Of a stretch of 64,000 bases of DNA, positions 55,996-64,000 are shown piece after piece (positions within the stretch are counted from its first letter, which is position 1; each line of letters opens with the position of its first letter). The DNA is from Rhizobium sp. 32-5/1 (GTDB taxonomy: Bacteria > Pseudomonadota > Alphaproteobacteria > Rhizobiales > Rhizobiaceae): NCBI RefSeq assembly GCF_029537235.1, contig NZ_CP120640.1:124001-188000 (forward strand). Direction: 5' to 3'. The translations under genes were made by a program, and so were the position numbers. Under the pieces are notes generated by a model. It was given only the letters and a program-made list of their open reading frames with translations. It had not been told where the DNA came from and ran no database searches.

Positions 55996-57027
55996 ATGAG
56001 CAAGATGTTGGCTGCCGTTCTCGTCGAGCCCAGACGGTTCGACGTCAAGCAAATCGGTATTCCGGAACTCGGACCTGATGATGCATTGATCCGGGTGAAT
56101 CGCACCGGTATCTGCGGCACGGATGTGCATATCTTCAACGGGCATTATGCGGCGGAACACCTGCCGCTGGTGCCGGGTCACGAGTTTTGCGGCACGATTG
56201 CCAGACTGGGCGCTAAGGTCTCCCATTTGCGCGAAGGGCAGGAATGTGTCGCTGACATCAATATCGGCTGCGGCACCTGCTACTGGTGCCGCCGCAACGA
56301 GATCCTGAACTGTAAGTCGATGAAGCAGGTGGGGATAGGGCGAGACGGAGCTTTTGCCGAATACGTGGCGCTTCCCGCTCGGCTCGTCATCCCTGTGCCT
56401 GATGGGGTTCCCGCCGAGCTTCAGGCGCTCGTCGAACCTGTCGCTTGCGTCGTTCGTGCGGCGCGCAAGGCCCGTGTCGGCTTCGGGCAATCGGCGGTCG
56501 TGCTCGGAGCAGGGCCCATCGGCAACCTACATGTGCAGATGCTCCGGCTCTGCGGGGCAGCGCCCATCATTGTCGCGGATCTTTCAGAAGACCGTTGCCG
56601 AATGGCACTTGAGGCAGGCGCCGATATCGCCATTTCTAATCCCGCTGACCTGAAGGACGCTGTTCTGAAGGCGACAGATGGCCGTGGCGCCGATCTCGTC
56701 GTTGAAAGCGTCGGTTCGGCCCGTCTCTATGCCCTGGCGTTTGAACTGATCCGCAAGGGCGGCCATGTGGCCTTCTTCGGCATTACCGGGCCGGATGAGG
56801 CGGTTTCAGTGCCGATCCTGCGCACGGTTCTTGAAGAAAACAGCCTGAAGGGCAGCGTCGCGGGAATGGGAGAGGACATGCACGATGCCTTGACCCTGCT
56901 AGCTCACAAGCGCTTCCGGACTGACGCTTTCACCCGGTCGAGCTTTCCATTGGATGCAATCCAGACCGCCTTCGACACGCTTGCCGAACGGCCGAGCGAT
57001 CTGAAAACGCAGATCGTCATCGGCTGA
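55996..57027 (+). CDS. Zinc-dependent alcohol/polyol dehydrogenase (MDR family)
   Basis: Medium-chain dehydrogenase of 343 residues. Catalytic zinc ligands are in GICGTDVHIFNGHY and VPGHEFCG; the structural zinc site is the four cysteines in GCGTCYWCRRNEILNC. NAD binding is shown by VVLGAGPIGNLHV. It resembles sorbitol, threonine and L-idonate dehydrogenases. It overlaps the permease end closely and is followed by ALDH and GMC genes, so it probably oxidises the imported polyol or sugar alcohol. Substrate not determined. Confidence 0.9.
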   Translation: MSKMLAAVLVEPRRFDVKQIGIPELGPDDALIRVNRTGICGTDVHIFNGHYAAEHLPLVPGHEFCGTIARLGAKVSHLREGQECVADINIGCGTCYWCRRNEILNCKSMKQVGIGRDGAFAEYVALPARLVIPVPDGVPAELQALVEPVACVVRAARKARVGFGQSAVVLGAGPIGNLHVQMLRLCGAAPIIVADLSEDRCRMALEAGADIAISNPADLKDAVLKATDGRGADLVVESVGSARLYALAFELIRKGGHVAFFGITGPDEAVSVPILRTVLEENSLKGSVAGMGEDMHDALTLLAHKRFRTDAFTRSSFPLDAIQTAFDTLAERPSDLKTQIVIG

Positions 57028-57088
57028 TCAAAATTTTAACCGCGCCACAACCGGGATCCGGGACGGCAGCCGGAACAAGGAGGATACC

Positions 57089-58585
57089 ATGTCCCAATTC
57101 GCAAACACTCAAACTGCGCCCACAGCCCCGCGTGAATTCGGTTTCTGGCTCGACGGTGCCTACCAAGGCGGTCGCGAGTTGTTCGAGCGTTCTTCACCCG
57201 GACACGGTGTGCCTGTCACCCTCATTCCAAAATGCACGGTGGACGACCTGAATGCCGCCGTTGCCGCCGCCCGTCGCACCTTCGAAGATCGGTCATGGGC
57301 AGGCATTTCAGGCGCAGAGCGTGCAGGTGTCTTGTTGCGCACGGCCCAGATCCTGCGCGATCGCCGCGATGAAATCGCCTATTGGGAGGTGCTGGAAAAC
57401 GGCAAGCCCATTTCCCAGGCGCGCGGCGAGATCGATCATTGCATCGCCTGCTTCGAGGTTGCTGCCGGGGCAGCCCGCCTGCTCCACGGCGACAGTTTCA
57501 ACTCGCTCGGGGACAATCTGTTCGGCATGGTGCTCCGCGAACCGGTCGGTGTCGTTGGCCTGATCACCCCCTGGAATTTCCCGTTCCTGATCCTCTGCGA
57601 GCGTGTGCCCTTCATCCTTGCGTCCGGCTGCACCATGGTCGTCAAGCCATCTGAGGTTACCAGCGCGACAACGCTCATCCTTGGAGAGATACTCGCGGAC
57701 GCCGGCCTTCCCAAGGGGGCCTATAACGTGGTCACCGGCTCTGGCCGCACCATCGGGCAGGCCCTGACGGAGCACCCAGACGTGGACATGCTCTCCTTCA
57801 CGGGTTCGACGAGTGTCGGGCGCTCCGTGGTGCACGCCGCTGCCGATACCAACTTCAAGAAGCTGGGATTGGAACTGGGCGGCAAAAACCCGATCATCGT
57901 CTTTGCAGATGCAGACCTGGAGGATGCAGCCGACGGCGCAGCCTTCGGGATCAGCTTTAACACCGGGCAATGCTGCGTATCCTCGAGCCGGCTGATCGTC
58001 GATCGGCGGGTGGCGAAGGAATTTGAGGAAATCCTTGCGCGGAAAATGAAGAAGATCGTGGTGGGCGATCCGCTGGATGAGTCGACGCAGGTGGGGGCCA
58101 TCACCACGTCCCAGCAGAACGAAACGATCATGAGCTACATCGCCAAGGGCAACGCCGAGGGCGCGCGGCTCGTAACCGGCGGTTCGCAGATGGATCTGGG
58201 CAAGGGCACCTATATCGAGCCGACCCTGTTTTCCGATGTTACCAAGGGCATGTCGATCGCGACGGACGAGATCTTCGGCCCCGTCCTTTCCTCGTTTCAC
58301 TTCGATACGACCGAAGAGGCAATTCATCTCGCCAATGACACCGTCTACGGGCTTGCGGCCAGTGTCTGGTCGAAGAACATCGACACGGCTCTTTCAGTTA
58401 CCCGGCGCGTCCGCGCTGGCCGCTTCTGGGTGAATTGCATCATGGCAGGCGGACCCGAGATGCCGCTGGGCGGGTTCAAGCAATCCGGCTGGGGACGTGA
58501 GGCAGGGGTCTATGGCGTGGAGGAATACACGCAGGTGAAGTCGGTTCATATCGATACCGGCAAGCGGAGCCATTGGATCAAGTAA
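57089..58585 (+). CDS. NAD-dependent aldehyde dehydrogenase
   Basis: ALDH superfamily enzyme of 498 residues. Motifs are TPWNFPFLILCERVP, FTGSTSVGRSV, the general base in LELGGKNPIIV and the nucleophile in FNTGQCCVSSSRL; the last segment also has a second cysteine next to it. The C-terminal motif PLGGFKQSGWGREAG is typical of betaine/aromatic aldehyde dehydrogenases. The gene has a ribosome site (AGGAGG) and ends two bases before the GMC gene. It likely oxidises the aldehyde produced by the neighbouring dehydrogenase or oxidase. Confidence 0.92.
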   Translation: MSQFANTQTAPTAPREFGFWLDGAYQGGRELFERSSPGHGVPVTLIPKCTVDDLNAAVAAARRTFEDRSWAGISGAERAGVLLRTAQILRDRRDEIAYWEVLENGKPISQARGEIDHCIACFEVAAGAARLLHGDSFNSLGDNLFGMVLREPVGVVGLITPWNFPFLILCERVPFILASGCTMVVKPSEVTSATTLILGEILADAGLPKGAYNVVTGSGRTIGQALTEHPDVDMLSFTGSTSVGRSVVHAAADTNFKKLGLELGGKNPIIVFADADLEDAADGAAFGISFNTGQCCVSSSRLIVDRRVAKEFEEILARKMKKIVVGDPLDESTQVGAITTSQQNETIMSYIAKGNAEGARLVTGGSQMDLGKGTYIEPTLFSDVTKGMSIATDEIFGPVLSSFHFDTTEEAIHLANDTVYGLAASVWSKNIDTALSVTRRVRAGRFWVNCIMAGGPEMPLGGFKQSGWGREAGVYGVEEYTQVKSVHIDTGKRSHWIK

Positions 58586-58586
58586 C

Positions 58587-60194
58587 ATGGCGAACGTATA
58601 CGACTACGTCATTGTCGGCGGCGGCTCATCGGGGTGCGTTCTGGCAGCACGGCTTTCGGAAGACCCGGCTGTGCGCGTGTGCCTGCTCGAGGCCGGCGGG
58701 CCAGATACCAACCGGCTGATCCACATGCCTGTCGGCTTTGCCAAGATGACGACAGGTCCGCTGACATGGGGGCTGGTGACAGCGCCACAGAAGCATGCCA
58801 ACAACCGTGAAATTCCTTATGCCCAGGCGCGGGTGCTTGGCGGTGGATCGTCGATCAACGCGGAAATCTTCACCCGCGGACATCCTGCCGACTATGACCG
58901 CTGGGCGAAGGAAGAGGGTGCCGAAGGCTGGGCCTTCAAGGATATCCAGAAATATTTCCTGCGTTCGGAAGGCAACTCGATCCTATCGGGCGAATGGCAC
59001 GGGACCGATGGTCCTCTCGGCGTTTCCAACAATCCGAACCCCAACCCGGTCTCGCTTGCCTTCGTGCAAAGCTGCCAGGAGCAGGGCCTGCCCTATAACC
59101 CGGATTTCAATGGTCCCAGCCAGGAAGGCGCCGGGATTTACCAGACGACGACCCGGGGCAACCGGCGCTGCTCTGCGGCGGTCGGCTATCTCAGGCCGGC
59201 ACTGGGGCGTAAGAACCTCCACCTCATCACCGGCGCTCTCGTTCACAAGGTGGTCTTTGATCGGCAGCGCGCCGTGGGCGTCAGCTACTCCACGGGCAAT
59301 GGATCGCCGGTCACTGCCACGGCTGAGGCGGAGGTCATCGTCACCTCTGGCGCCATCGGCACGCCAAAGCTGATGATGCTGTCAGGCGTCGGCCCCGCCG
59401 CGCATTTGCGCAGCCACGGCATAGACGTGGTGCAGGATCTGAAAGGGGTCGGGCAGAACCTGCACGATCATTTCGGTATCGATATCGTCGCTGAACTGAA
59501 GGCGCACGACAGTCTCGACAAATACAACAAGCCTCATTGGGCGCTTTGGGCAGGCATACAATATTACCTGTTCAACTCCGGGCCGGTCGCGTCCAACGTC
59601 GTGGAAGGCGGTGCCTTCTGGTATGCGGATGGGGCTGGCAGCAGTCCGTATCCCGACCTCCAGTTCCACTTTCTGGCGGGTGCCGGCGCTGAAGCCGGCG
59701 TACCAAGCGTTCGCAAGGGTTCATCCGGCATCACGCTGAACAGCTACACGCTACGACCCAAGTCTCGTGGGACGGTGACGCTTCGAAGTGCCGATGCGCG
59801 CGATACGCCGGTGGTGGACCCGAATTTCCTCGGGCACCCGGATGACCTGCGCATATCGGTGGAAGGCATCAGAATCAGCCGGGAGATTTTCAGCCAGCCG
59901 AGCCTGCAGAAATATATCCGCGAACTTCGCTTCCCGAACAGCGAGGTTCGGACCCAATCGGATCTGGAGGCCTACGCCCGCCAGTACGGCCGCACCTCCT
60001 ATCACCCGACATGCACCTGCAAGATGGGCACTGACGACATGTCCGTGGTTGATCCTTCGCTGCGGGTACACGGGTTGGATGGCATCCGGATATGCGACAG
60101 CTCGATCATGCCATCGTTGATCGGCTCCAATACAAACGCGCCCTCGATCATGATCGGTGAGCGTGCTGCGGACCTTATTCGCGGCAACCGATGA
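58587..60194 (+). CDS. GMC family FAD oxidoreductase (choline-dehydrogenase-like)
   Basis: Protein of 535 residues with the FAD site YDYVIVGGGSSGCVLAARL, GMC signature 1 (ARVLGGGSSINAEIFTRG) and signature 2 (TSGAIGTPKLMMLSG). The catalytic His is in TSYHPTCTCKMG and the paired Asn in GSNTNAPSIMIGERA. GMC enzymes oxidise primary or secondary alcohols to carbonyls. It is the last gene of the ribose-type importer operon. A TetR gene faces it, with 45 bases between the stops. Confidence 0.93.
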   Translation: MANVYDYVIVGGGSSGCVLAARLSEDPAVRVCLLEAGGPDTNRLIHMPVGFAKMTTGPLTWGLVTAPQKHANNREIPYAQARVLGGGSSINAEIFTRGHPADYDRWAKEEGAEGWAFKDIQKYFLRSEGNSILSGEWHGTDGPLGVSNNPNPNPVSLAFVQSCQEQGLPYNPDFNGPSQEGAGIYQTTTRGNRRCSAAVGYLRPALGRKNLHLITGALVHKVVFDRQRAVGVSYSTGNGSPVTATAEAEVIVTSGAIGTPKLMMLSGVGPAAHLRSHGIDVVQDLKGVGQNLHDHFGIDIVAELKAHDSLDKYNKPHWALWAGIQYYLFNSGPVASNVVEGGAFWYADGAGSSPYPDLQFHFLAGAGAEAGVPSVRKGSSGITLNSYTLRPKSRGTVTLRSADARDTPVVDPNFLGHPDDLRISVEGIRISREIFSQPSLQKYIRELRFPNSEVRTQSDLEAYARQYGRTSYHPTCTCKMGTDDMSVVDPSLRVHGLDGIRICDSSIMPSLIGSNTNAPSIMIGERAADLIRGNR

Positions 60195-60239
60195 CAGGTA
60201 AGGCCGGAGATGGGCTCCGGCCCGTTCCTCGTTCGCCGC

Positions 60240-60890
60240 TCAATCGTTGATCTTGCAGACCATGCGAAGAATGGTTTCGATATTGAAGGCAATACGCTGT
60301 TCCAGGGCTTCCGTTGCCATGAGGTCGCGCTCGAACACGATCGAGCCGGTAAACCGGTTCGTGAGGTAATAGTAGCTGATCGCCGCGATGGTGATGTTCA
60401 GCTGAACGGGATCGATGTTTTCCCGGAACACCCCTTCGGAGACACCGCGATCCAGAATGCCGGAGACCATGTCGATGAGCCGGCGGCTGACCACATGGAT
60501 CACCTCCGACTTCTTGAGATGCTTGGCCTTGTGCAGGTTCTCACTGTTCACCAGCGTGATGAATTCGGGGTTGTCGAGGTAGTATTTCCAGGTAAAGCGG
60601 ACCAGCTTCTCAAGCGCGGATTTCGCATCCAGATGATCAAGCTCGAGCTTTCGCTCCGCGCTGCGGATATCGGTGTAGGCCTCTTCCAGCACCCGCTGAA
60701 ACAACAATTCCTTGCTCTCAAAGTAGTGGTAGATCATGCGCTTGTTGGCCTTGGCACGTTCGGCGATGTCATCGACCCGCGAGCCGCCGAGCCCGCTCCT
60801 CGCAAACTCCTTCTTCGCCGCGATCATGATCCTTTTCTGAGTGGCTTCGGCGTCACGAACACGGGGCTTGGCCGGAGTTGGACCTGTCAT
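60240..60890 (-). CDS. TetR family transcriptional regulator
   Basis: Regulator of 216 residues. The N-terminal helix-turn-helix (RIMIAAKKEFARSGLGGSRVDDIAERAKANKRMIYHYFESKE) is clear, and the C-terminal part is an all-helical ligand domain. I use ATG 60890; the upstream open frame to 61070 lacks family sequence. It faces the GMC gene and lies 176 bases from the aldo/keto reductase gene in the same direction. It may control the CoA-transferase operon or the transport operon. An AACGCGTT palindrome lies at 60976-60983. Confidence 0.92.
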   Translation of the reverse strand: MTGPTPAKPRVRDAEATQKRIMIAAKKEFARSGLGGSRVDDIAERAKANKRMIYHYFESKELLFQRVLEEAYTDIRSAERKLELDHLDAKSALEKLVRFTWKYYLDNPEFITLVNSENLHKAKHLKKSEVIHVVSRRLIDMVSGILDRGVSEGVFRENIDPVQLNITIAAISYYYLTNRFTGSIVFERDLMATEALEQRIAFNIETILRMVCKIND

Positions 60891-61066
60891 GTTTGTGGCC
60901 TGCTTTCTAAGGTAGGAATCAATTCCGGCCACGCCTTTCTGAAGGGCAGCCGGCGATGTAACGCTTCGGTTATTTAACGCGTTGTGCGCAATCTGTGCAA
61001 GCGCCGGAACACGCTTGTTTCTCGAATATCCCAAACAGACATCTTGTGTTTGCAGTTTGCCAAGGC

Positions 61067-61885
61067 TCAATCCCAGTCAGGGGCCCACGGAACCTTGTCG
61101 ATGCCGACGATGCGGAAATTCGTGGCGCACAGCTTCGAAATCCGGGCCATGTCGACGCTGGAGAGAACAAAATCCATGATGTCGAAATTTGCCTTCAGGT
61201 TTTCCGACTTGGTCGACATCGTATTGATCGCTACGCCCTGTTGCAGGATCCACCGCAGCACGACTTGACCCGGCGACTTGTCATAGACCGCGCCGATCTC
61301 TCCAACGATCGCGTGCTTGAAGACTTCGCCCCGAGCGACGGAGCAATAGGAGGAAAGCGGGATACCCGTTTTGGCCGCCGCATCCAGCAAGATGCTCTGG
61401 TCCAGCAGCGGATGGAATTCGACTTGGTTGGTTACCAGCGGCTCATCGCAGATCGATGCCGCATCATGCATCATTCGGGCAGTGTAGTTGGAAACGCCAA
61501 TATGCCGCGCCAGTCCGTCCTTCTTCGCCTTCTGGAGAAGCTTCAGCGACGGGCGAATATCCCTGTCCAGAGGGGGCCAGTGAACGAGCAGGACGTCGGC
61601 ATAATCGAGCTTGAGATCGCGAAGGCTCTGTTCCACCGATGCCAGGAACTTGTCCTCGCCGAAGTTGTCGGGGTGCACCTTGGTGGTCACCAGGAGTTCC
61701 TCGCGCGGCATGCGTAGTGCCGCGATCGCCTCTCCGACATCGCTTTCGTTCTGGTACATCTGCGCCGTGTCTATGGACCGGTAGCCGATGTCGACTGCTG
61801 TCTTCAGCGCTGCCGTCAGTTCGTCACTGCGCAGCGGATATGTGCCAAACGACCGCTGGAACGTTTTGGTAAAATATATACTCAT
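61067..61885 (-). CDS. Aldo/keto reductase
   Basis: NADPH-dependent reductase of 272 residues with the (alpha/beta)8 barrel. Catalytic residues are Asp and Tyr in GYRSIDTAQMYQNE, Lys in LLVTTKVHPDN and His in VLLVHWPPLD. ARHIGVSNYTARMM is the usual loop, and the cofactor segment is near SVARGEVFKHAIVG. The N-terminus is slightly short compared with relatives. It is divergent from the CoA-transferase gene, with 177 bases between. It could reduce the same carbonyl that the upstream operon produces, or detoxify aldehydes. Confidence 0.9.
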   Translation of the reverse strand: MSIYFTKTFQRSFGTYPLRSDELTAALKTAVDIGYRSIDTAQMYQNESDVGEAIAALRMPREELLVTTKVHPDNFGEDKFLASVEQSLRDLKLDYADVLLVHWPPLDRDIRPSLKLLQKAKKDGLARHIGVSNYTARMMHDAASICDEPLVTNQVEFHPLLDQSILLDAAAKTGIPLSSYCSVARGEVFKHAIVGEIGAVYDKSPGQVVLRWILQQGVAINTMSTKSENLKANFDIMDFVLSSVDMARISKLCATNFRIVGIDKVPWAPDWD

Positions 61886-62062
61886 CGCTTCCTCCTCCTC
61901 ATATCGCTATGCCGGCCTGGACTGCCGAGTTCTTCACGAATTCCACTTGTGACCAGTGCCGGAAGATCCTCGGATTTTCACTTGATCAGACCGCAAGTCT
62001 CGCCTATGTTATAACCATCCAGTTACTTAATAGCAAGACGCCGGACTTGAGTGGGAGAGGGC

Positions 62063-63640
62063 ATGTCGAAGATCAGAACTGCTGCGGAGGCTGTGGCCGG
62101 AATAAAGGATGGAGCGATCATTGCCGTCAATTCATCGAGCGGGCTCTGCTGCCCGGACGCCGTTCTTTCGGCGCTTGGCGAGCGGTTTCGCGCCGAGGGA
62201 TCACCCCGCAGTATCACTACGATCCACCCGATCGCAGCCGGAGACATGTTCGGCACCAAGGGGGTAGACCATCTAGCCCAACCCGGCATGCTTTCGACCG
62301 TCATCGGCGGATCTTACCCGTCCGGTCCGTCTTCAGCCGAACCGCCGCTGATCTGGCAGATGCTCGGCCGCAACGAGATCGCCGCGTATAACGTGCCGAG
62401 TGGCATCGTGTTCGACATGCTTCGCGAGGCCGCCGCCATGCGGCCGGGTGTGCTGACCAAGGTAGGATTGGATACATTCGCGGATCCGGCACAGCAGGGT
62501 TGCGCCATGAATGATGCGGCGGCTGAAAAGCCGATCGTGCGCAGGGTCGAGTTTGATGGCGAGGAATGGCTCTATTTCAAGGCCATCTCGCCGACAGTCG
62601 GCATTATTCGTGCCAGTACTGCCGATGAACGCGGCAACCTGACATTCGAGCATGAGGGCGCTTATCTCGGCGCCATGGAGGTGGCGCTCGCGGCACATAA
62701 CAGCGGTGGCATCGTCATCGCGCAGGTCAAGCGCATTGCACAGGCCGGTTCGCTGCGGCCGCATGATGTGCGGGTGCCGGGTATCCTGATCGACTATATC
62801 GTCGAGGCGCCCGACCAGCTGCAAACCACCGCAACCGTCTACGACCCTGCCATATCGGGCGAGCTGTTCCGCCCACTCGACACCTTCCGCACACCGGACT
62901 TCGATGTTGCGAAGGTTATCGCGCGCCGGGTCGCCATGGAGCTGAAGAAGGGCTGGGCGGTGAACATCGGCTTCGGCATTTCGGCCAACGTGCCGCGCAT
63001 CCTGCTGGAAGAGGGGAGACATGGAGATGTGACCTGGCTGATCGAGCAGGGCGCCGTCGGTGGTATTCCGTTGCTTGATTTCAAGTTCGGGTGCTCGTCG
63101 AATGCAGAAGCCTTCGTCGCGTCACCGCACCAGTTTACCTACTTCCAGGCCGGAGGCTTTGACGCCTCGCTGCTGTCATTTCTGCAAATCGACAGCCAGG
63201 GTTCCGTCAACGTGTCCAAGCTCGCGGTTCGACCGCATGTCACGGCGGGCGCGGGCGGGTTCGTCGACATCACCTCGCGCGCGAAAAAGATCATCTTCTC
63301 CGGCTATTTCAACGCGGGTGCGAAGTTCGAAATCGCCGATGGCAAGCTGATCATCGCCAAGGAAGGCAAGGTCGCGAAGATCGTCGACAAGGTCGATCAC
63401 GTCACTTTCTCCGGCAGTCGCGGCGTCGCGCAGGGGCAGGATGTCACCTATGTCACCGAGCGATGCGTGATCAAGCTGACGCCAGACGGCCTCGTTGTCA
63501 CCGAGGTTGCGCCGGGCATCGACGTCGAGCGAGATATCCTCGCGCAGGCAGAAACTCCATTAATCATCTCAAGCGATGTCAAGGTCATGGACGCTAGGCT
63601 TTTTCAGCCGGAACGCTTCGGACTGGACCTCGGACAATGA
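62063..63640 (+). CDS. Acyl-CoA : carboxylate CoA-transferase (two-domain, YdiF-like)
   Basis: Fused alpha-beta CoA-transferase of about 525 residues. The N-terminal domain has SKIRTAAEAVAGIKDGAIIAVN, and the C-terminal domain has VAMELKKGWAVNIGFGISANVP. The catalytic glutamate is expected in FGCSSNAEAFV, and the downstream segment QIDSQGSVNVSKL is family-typical. ATG 62063 is used because GGGAGAGGGC lies upstream. Such enzymes activate short-chain or 3-keto acids by moving CoA. Its stop overlaps the enoyl-CoA hydratase start as ATGA. Confidence 0.92.
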   Translation: MSKIRTAAEAVAGIKDGAIIAVNSSSGLCCPDAVLSALGERFRAEGSPRSITTIHPIAAGDMFGTKGVDHLAQPGMLSTVIGGSYPSGPSSAEPPLIWQMLGRNEIAAYNVPSGIVFDMLREAAAMRPGVLTKVGLDTFADPAQQGCAMNDAAAEKPIVRRVEFDGEEWLYFKAISPTVGIIRASTADERGNLTFEHEGAYLGAMEVALAAHNSGGIVIAQVKRIAQAGSLRPHDVRVPGILIDYIVEAPDQLQTTATVYDPAISGELFRPLDTFRTPDFDVAKVIARRVAMELKKGWAVNIGFGISANVPRILLEEGRHGDVTWLIEQGAVGGIPLLDFKFGCSSNAEAFVASPHQFTYFQAGGFDASLLSFLQIDSQGSVNVSKLAVRPHVTAGAGGFVDITSRAKKIIFSGYFNAGAKFEIADGKLIIAKEGKVAKIVDKVDHVTFSGSRGVAQGQDVTYVTERCVIKLTPDGLVVTEVAPGIDVERDILAQAETPLIISSDVKVMDARLFQPERFGLDLGQ

Positions 63641-64000
63641 CAGGGGCCACAGAAGAGCAGTTGATCAAGCTGCAGATCGATGCAGCCATCGCGATACTGA
63701 CGTTCAATCGACCGGCAAAGCTGAATGCCTTCAACGAGCCGATGGTGGAACAGCTTGCAGCGACCTGCCGGGTGATCGAGAGAAGCCCCGATGTGCGGGT
63801 TGTCATCGTGACGGGTGAAGGCAAGGCCTTTTGCGCGGGCGGAGACATCGAGGCCTGGGGCGCTAAATCGGCGCTGGATTTCGGTCGCTTTTGGCTGCGC
63901 GAGGGGCATTCGGCCTTCGATCTGCTCGCAAGGCTGAGGCAGCCGGTCATCGCGGTGCTAAATGGTCACGCGCTAGGCGGCGGCCTGGAACTGGCAGCAC
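63637..64000 (+). CDS. Enoyl-CoA hydratase/isomerase family protein, partial
   Basis: N-terminal 121 residues of a crotonase-family protein that continues beyond the window. Signs are AAIAILTFNRPAKLNAFNEP, the oxyanion-hole segment KAFCAGGDIEAWG, and VIAVLNGHALGGGLELA. ATG 63637 overlaps the CoA-transferase stop, so the two are translated together and probably act in one beta-oxidation-like pathway. Confidence 0.9.
   Translation, partial: MTGATEEQLIKLQIDAAIAILTFNRPAKLNAFNEPMVEQLAATCRVIERSPDVRVVIVTGEGKAFCAGGDIEAWGAKSALDFGRFWLREGHSAFDLLARLRQPVIAVLNGHALGGGLELAA

Noticed and set aside
57308..58327. A 339-codon minus-strand open frame
   Set aside because: It is a shadow of the aldehyde dehydrogenase gene, whose catalytic motifs are all present on the plus strand.

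Overview
The window looks like part of a Rhizobiales replicon (Rhizobium, Agrobacterium, Ensifer or Mesorhizobium-like), most likely a large conjugative or catabolic plasmid. The main evidence is the order trbE-J-K-L-F-G-H-I at bases 1-5730, the layout of the mating-pair-formation operon on Ti-type and symbiotic plasmids. The dense set of ABC importers and amino-acid, peptide and sugar catabolic genes also fits. No rRNA, tRNA, CRISPR array, intact insertion sequence, replication gene or oriT was seen.

Layout. 1-5730 (+): the distal trb operon, entered in the C-terminal end of trbE. 6219-9626: a D-alanine module (ridA, dadA, alr on the minus strand, with a divergent Lrp/AsnC regulator). 9915-14930: a second Lrp/AsnC regulator, then a class III aminotransferase, an aldehyde dehydrogenase and a shortened aspartase. 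15367-16750: a broken CapA-like gene. 16987-31795 (all minus): a 15 kb array with two M20 amidohydrolases, two creatinase-like M24 proteins, two Asp/Glu-racemase-like proteins, a DUF2817 (M14-like) hydrolase, an amidohydrolase-2 protein, a LysR regulator and a polyamine-type ABC importer. 32305-40209 (minus): a dipeptide/oligopeptide ABC importer and a prolyl-oligopeptidase-family peptidase. 40881-48519: an ABC importer, a divergent DeoR regulator, an alkaline-phosphatase-superfamily phosphodiesterase and a PP-type metallophosphatase, probably for a phosphorylated or phosphonate compound. 48821-50464: an EntS-like MFS exporter. 51375-60194 (+): a ribose-type ABC importer followed by zinc alcohol dehydrogenase, aldehyde dehydrogenase and GMC oxidoreductase. 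60240-64000: a TetR regulator, an aldo/keto reductase, a CoA-transferase and the start of an enoyl-CoA hydratase gene.

How it may work together. The most interesting proposal, which is inference, is that 9915-31795 holds a toolkit resembling ectoine (doe/eut) degradation: AsnC-type regulator, class III transaminase, aldehyde dehydrogenase and aspartase on one side, and M24 hydrolases, racemase-like proteins and deacylase-like hydrolases on the other. Its importers differ from the known ectoine ones and several enzymes are duplicated, so the substrate may be another cyclic or N-acylated amino compound.

Sequence quality matters here. About twenty genes are split by single-base frameshifts, almost all at runs of 4-6 identical bases, and each is repaired by adding one base to the run. 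I treat these as probable homopolymer under-calls and give repaired gene extents. Exceptions are the CapA-like gene (in-frame TAG plus a frameshift of different sense) and the ATPase gene at 28246-29368 (frameshift not at a homopolymer).
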